From assembly GCF_026342435.1 (NCBI RefSeq), contig NZ_JAPEMT010000002.1, positions 2,170,001 to 2,234,000 of the forward strand: a stretch of DNA of 64,000 bases, read 5' to 3'. This DNA is from Streptomyces sp. NBC_00237. Its GTDB lineage: Bacteria > Actinomycetota > Actinomycetes > Streptomycetales > Streptomycetaceae. Positions within the stretch are counted from its first letter, which is position 1; every line of letters starts with the position of its first letter. Positions 60,974-64,000 of the stretch are shown here, in pieces. The translations under genes were made by a program, and so were the position numbers. The notes under the pieces are model-generated. The model made no database searches, was not told where the DNA came from, and saw nothing but the letters and a program-made list of their open reading frames with translations.

Positions 60974-62122
60974 TCAGGCCGCGCCCACCACGTCCTTCTC
61001 CTCGGCGAAGTGGCACGCCGATTCATGGGCGGCCGGAGTGTCCTGGCCGGTGAAGCGCGTCGGGATCGCCAGCAGCGGCTCCTCCGTCGCGCACTTGTCC
61101 TCGGCCTTCCAGCAGCGGGTGCGGAAGCGGCAGCCCGACGGCGGGTTGGCGGGCGACGGGACGTCACCGGTGAGGATGATCCGCTCGCGGTGGTCGCGGG
61201 CGGTCGGGTCCGGCACCGGCACCGCGGAGAGCAGTGCCTGCGTGTACGGGTGCGTCGGGTGCTCGTAGATCGCCGCGTCGGAACCGATCTCGGCCATCTT
61301 GCCCAGGTACATCACGCCGACCCGGTCGGAGATGTGCCGGACGATGGACAGGTCGTGCGCGATGAAGAGGTAGGAGAGGTTGAACTCGTCCTGGAGCTTC
61401 TCCATCAGGTTGATGACCTGCGCCTGGACGGACACGTCCAGGGCCGACACCGGCTCGTCGCAGATGATGATCTCCGGGTTGAGCGCGAGGCCGCGGGCGA
61501 TGCCGATGCGCTGGCGCTGACCGCCGGAGAACTGGTGCGGGTAGCGGTTGATGTACTCCGGGTTCAGGCCCACGACGTCCAGGAGCTCCTGGACCTTGCG
61601 ACGCCGGTCGCCCTTGGGAGCCACCTCGGGGTGGATCTCGTACGGCTCCCCGATGATGTCGCCGACCGTCATGCGCGGGTTCAGCGACGTGTACGGGTCC
61701 TGGAAGACCATCTGGATGTTGCGCCGGACCGCCTTCAGCGCGCGCCCGGACAGCTTGGTGATGTCCTGGCCCTTGTAGAAGACCTCGCCCGCGGTCGCCT
61801 TCTCCAGCGTCATCAGCAGCTTGGCGACCGTGGACTTGCCACAGCCGGACTCGCCGACGATGCCCAGCGTCTCGCCCTGGTACAGGTCGAAGGAGATGCC
61901 GTCGACGGCCTTGACCGCGCCGACCTGCTTCTTGATCAGGATGCCCTGGGTGAGCGGGAAGTGCTTCACCAGGTTGCGGACCTGGAGGATCGGCTCGCCG
62001 CGTTCGACGGTCTTGTCGAGTGCCGCGACGGCCTGCGTCTCGGACGACGTCTCGACGACCTCGACCTCGGAGACGTTCGGGGTGGCGTCCACCGGCTTGC
62101 TGCTCTTGGTCGGCTCAGCCAT
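60974..62122 (-). CDS. bldKE: BldKE-like oligopeptide importer ATPase (OppF-type)
   Basis: 382 residues. Walker A GESGCGKST, VFQDPYTSLNP, FSGGQRQR, Walker B IIICDEPVSALDVS (Cys for the usual Ala), FIAHDLS, and CRFRTRCWKAEDKC near the C-terminus. N-terminal ~40 residues are an acidic extension. Last gene of the second importer, which in S. coelicolor gene order is bldK (SCO5112-SCO5116), required for aerial mycelium formation through import of an extracellular peptide-like signal. Assignment rests on position and ATPase class. Overlaps the bldKD-like stop by 8 nt. Confidence 0.82.
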   Translation of the reverse strand: MAEPTKSSKPVDATPNVSEVEVVETSSETQAVAALDKTVERGEPILQVRNLVKHFPLTQGILIKKQVGAVKAVDGISFDLYQGETLGIVGESGCGKSTVAKLLMTLEKATAGEVFYKGQDITKLSGRALKAVRRNIQMVFQDPYTSLNPRMTVGDIIGEPYEIHPEVAPKGDRRRKVQELLDVVGLNPEYINRYPHQFSGGQRQRIGIARGLALNPEIIICDEPVSALDVSVQAQVINLMEKLQDEFNLSYLFIAHDLSIVRHISDRVGVMYLGKMAEIGSDAAIYEHPTHPYTQALLSAVPVPDPTARDHRERIILTGDVPSPANPPSGCRFRTRCWKAEDKCATEEPLLAIPTRFTGQDTPAAHESACHFAEEKDVVGAA

Positions 62123-63170
62123 GGATCGTCTCCTTCCAGAAGTGGCACGCGCTGCCGCGACCGGTCAGATCCGCGCCGTCCCGCTCGGTCACCTGGACCA
62201 GGGCGGGGACGTCGGTGCGGCAGATGTCCTGCGCCTGCGGGCAGCGCGGGTTGAACGCGCAACCCGCCGGGATCTTCAGCAGGTTCGGCGGCAGGCCCTT
62301 GATCGCGTACAGCTCCTGGCCCTTCTGGTCCAGGCGCGGAATCGATTCGAGGAGGCCCTTGGTGTACGGGTGCGCGGGGCGCTTGTAGATCTCGTGGACC
62401 GGAGCGGTCTCGACGATCCGGCCCGCGTACATGACCGCGATCTTGTCCGCGACGTCGGCGACGACGCCGAGGTCGTGGGTGATCAGGATCAGCCCCATGT
62501 TGTACTCGCGCTGGAGCTCCGCGAGCAGGTCCATGACCTGCGCCTGAACGGTCACGTCGAGAGCCGTGGTCGGCTCGTCCGCGATGATCAGGTCGGGCTC
62601 CAGGGCGAGCGCCATCGCGATCATGATGCGCTGGCGCATGCCGCCGGAGAACTGGTGCGGGTAGTCGTTGACCCGCTCCTTGGCCGCCGGGATCTTGACC
62701 TTGTCCATCAGCTCGATGGCCTTGGCCTTGGCGTCCTTGCGGCTGAGGCCCTCGTGCACCCGGTACATCTCGCCGAGCTGGTAGCCCACCGAGAGCACGG
62801 GGTTGAGGGAGGACAGCGCGTCCTGGAAGATCATCGCGATCTTCCGGCCGCGGATCTTCCGCCGCTCCTCGTTGGACATCTTGAGCATGTCCTGCCCCTG
62901 GAAGAGGATCTCTCCCTTGGGGATCTTGCCGGGCGGCATGTCGAGGATGCCCATGATCGCCTGCGCGGTCACCGACTTGCCGGACCCCGACTCGCCGAGC
63001 ACCGCGAGGGTCTCGCCCGCGTTGACGCTGTAGTTGACGCCGTTGACGGCCTTGGCCACGCCGTCGCGGGTGTGGAACTCCACGTGCAGGTCGCGCACGT
63101 CGAGCAGGGGGCCGTTCTCACCGTCGCCGGAGAGGACGGGCACGTTCGCTGGTTTGTCCATGATGGTCAC
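62115..63170 (-). CDS. bldKD: BldKD-like oligopeptide importer ATPase (OppD-type)
   Basis: 351 residues. Walker A GESGSGKSV, IFQDALSSLNPVLSVGYQLG, FSGGMRQR, Walker B LIIADEPTTALDVT, H loop LITHDLG, GCAFNPRCPQAQDIC near the end. N-terminal ~20 residues extend before the ATPase core. Very similar to the first importer's OppD. Twelve nucleotides separate its start (ATG 63170) from the bldKC-like stop region. Confidence 0.82.
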   Translation of the reverse strand: MTIMDKPANVPVLSGDGENGPLLDVRDLHVEFHTRDGVAKAVNGVNYSVNAGETLAVLGESGSGKSVTAQAIMGILDMPPGKIPKGEILFQGQDMLKMSNEERRKIRGRKIAMIFQDALSSLNPVLSVGYQLGEMYRVHEGLSRKDAKAKAIELMDKVKIPAAKERVNDYPHQFSGGMRQRIMIAMALALEPDLIIADEPTTALDVTVQAQVMDLLAELQREYNMGLILITHDLGVVADVADKIAVMYAGRIVETAPVHEIYKRPAHPYTKGLLESIPRLDQKGQELYAIKGLPPNLLKIPAGCAFNPRCPQAQDICRTDVPALVQVTERDGADLTGRGSACHFWKETIHG

Positions 63171-63181
63171 GTACGCCTCCC

Positions 63182-64000
63182 TCAGCGCAGCTTCGGGTCG
63201 AGGGCTTCGCGCACGGCGTCACCCATCATGATGAACGCCAGGACGGTGATGCTGAGCAGACCGGCCGGGAAGATCAGGGTGTGCGGGTTGTTGCGGATGT
63301 CCGAGAGGGCGTCGGAGATGTCGCCGCCCCACGAGATGGAGTCGCCGCCCAGACCCAGGCCCAGGAACGACAGCGTCGACTCGGCGACGATGTACGTACC
63401 GAGGGCGATGGTCGCGACGACGATCACCGGTGCGATCGCGTTCGGCAGGATGTGCTTGAACAGGATGCGCTTGGTGTCCGCGCCGAGCGCCTTGGCCGCC
63501 ATCACGTAGTCCGCGTGCTTGGTCGTGATGACCGCGCCGCGCATGACGCGGGCGATCGACGTCCAGCCGAGGAAGGCCAGTGCGCCCATGACGACCCAGA
63601 CGGTGCGGTCGGTGAAGGCGTTCAGGACGACCATCGCGCCGAGCAGGAACGGGATGCCGAAGAACACGTCGGTGAGACGCGAGATCAGGGTGTCCCAGAA
63701 CCCGCCGAAGTAACCGGCCAGCATGCCCGCCAGCCCGCCGAAGACGGTGACGAGCACCGTGACGCCGACACCGACCATGATCGAGTTGCGGGCGCCGTAG
63801 ATCGAACGGGCGTAGATGCTGCGGCCCGTGCGGTCGTAGCCCCACCAGTCGGCCTGGAAGAGGCTGCCGAGCTCCGGCTTGCCCAGGAAGTGGTTCGCCT
63901 GGTCGCCGATGGTCGGGCTGGCGTTGGTGAACAGGCTCGGGAACGCCGAGATCACGATCATCAGCAGGATCAGCAGCGCCGAGACCACGAACAGCGGGTT
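63182..64000 (-). CDS. bldKC: BldKC-like oligopeptide importer permease (OppC-type), 5' end outside the window
   Basis: The last 272 codons of an OppC-type permease; the frame is open to the window edge (NPLFVVSALLILL), so the GTG at 63988 is internal, not a start. Visible: several transmembrane helices, an extracytoplasmic region with ADWWGYDRTGRSIYARSIYG, the EAA loop ALGADTKRILFKHILPN near the middle and a final DPKLR. The B permease and binding protein of this importer lie beyond the window. Confidence 0.82.
   Translation of the reverse strand, partial: NPLFVVSALLILLMIVISAFPSLFTNASPTIGDQANHFLGKPELGSLFQADWWGYDRTGRSIYARSIYGARNSIMVGVGVTVLVTVFGGLAGMLAGYFGGFWDTLISRLTDVFFGIPFLLGAMVVLNAFTDRTVWVVMGALAFLGWTSIARVMRGAVITTKHADYVMAAKALGADTKRILFKHILPNAIAPVIVVATIALGTYIVAESTLSFLGLGLGGDSISWGGDISDALSDIRNNPHTLIFPAGLLSITVLAFIMMGDAVREALDPKLR

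Noticed and set aside
63182..63988. GTG at 63988 as the start of the last permease
   Set aside because: The frame continues upstream to the window edge with transmembrane-helix sequence (NPLFVVSALL), so the gene is truncated, not starting there.

Overview
The window is a high-GC actinobacterial chromosome segment, almost certainly Streptomyces. The evidence is strong G/C third-position bias, frequent GTG/TTG starts, and gene order. From left to right it follows a conserved actinobacterial core: DEAD-box helicase, CorA and MgtE-like genes, Mrp, TatB, HtrA, anti-sigma factor and ECF sigma factor with a divergent methyltransferase, DUF3117, 3-methyladenine glycosylase, FolP2, LOG, DapE, DapC, ferredoxin, MshB, and finally two oligopeptide ABC importers. 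The last importer corresponds in position and architecture to BldK of S. coelicolor. The segment reads as stable core chromosome with one accessory insertion.

Layout. 1-7 kb: truncated PelF-like glycosyltransferase, DUF3152 protease-like protein, two small conserved proteins, TetR regulator, ferritin-like protein. 7.4-14.4 kb: DEAD-box helicase with an apparent CTG start, two convergent pairs, a conserved 50-residue peptide, MarC, PHP phosphoesterase. 14.6-16.4 kb: MFS exporter and a secreted peptidoglycan-binding protein. 16.6-22.5 kb: a metal/envelope block (CorA, lipoprotein, PRC-MgtE_N-CBS protein, DUF1003). 22.5-29.8 kb: the Mrp-TatB-HtrA-anti-sigma-ECF sigma stress block, with a recognisable GGAACT-N16-CGTT promoter in front of the sigma gene. 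30-41 kb: metabolic and DNA-repair genes, diaminopimelate enzymes DapE and DapC, 7Fe ferredoxin. 41-45.1 kb: AhpD-like protein and a DesK/DesR-type two-component system coupled to an ABC-2 exporter. 45.3-50.9 kb: YoaR-like peptidoglycan-binding protein, mycothiol enzyme MshB, membrane proteins.

The most interesting part is 56.9-60.9 kb, between the two oligopeptide importers. An 18-nucleotide gene (58074-58091) with its own ribosome binding site encodes the pentapeptide MSYRH. It is followed by a strong stem-loop, a cytochrome P450 gene, and a secreted M28 aminopeptidase gene; an IclR-type regulator is divergent. This is the architecture of biarylitide RiPP clusters (bytA precursor of pattern M-x-Y-x-H plus bytO P450), in which the P450 cross-links Tyr-3 to His-5. 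The Ser-2/Arg-4 core, the linked aminopeptidase and regulator, and the location between two peptide importers next to bldK make this cluster a candidate new variant and possibly a signalling system.

No tRNA, rRNA, CRISPR array, insertion sequence or prophage was seen. Many intergenic regions carry long perfect GC-rich hairpins typical of Streptomyces terminators. The left gene (glycosyltransferase) and right gene (bldKC-like permease) are cut by the window edges.
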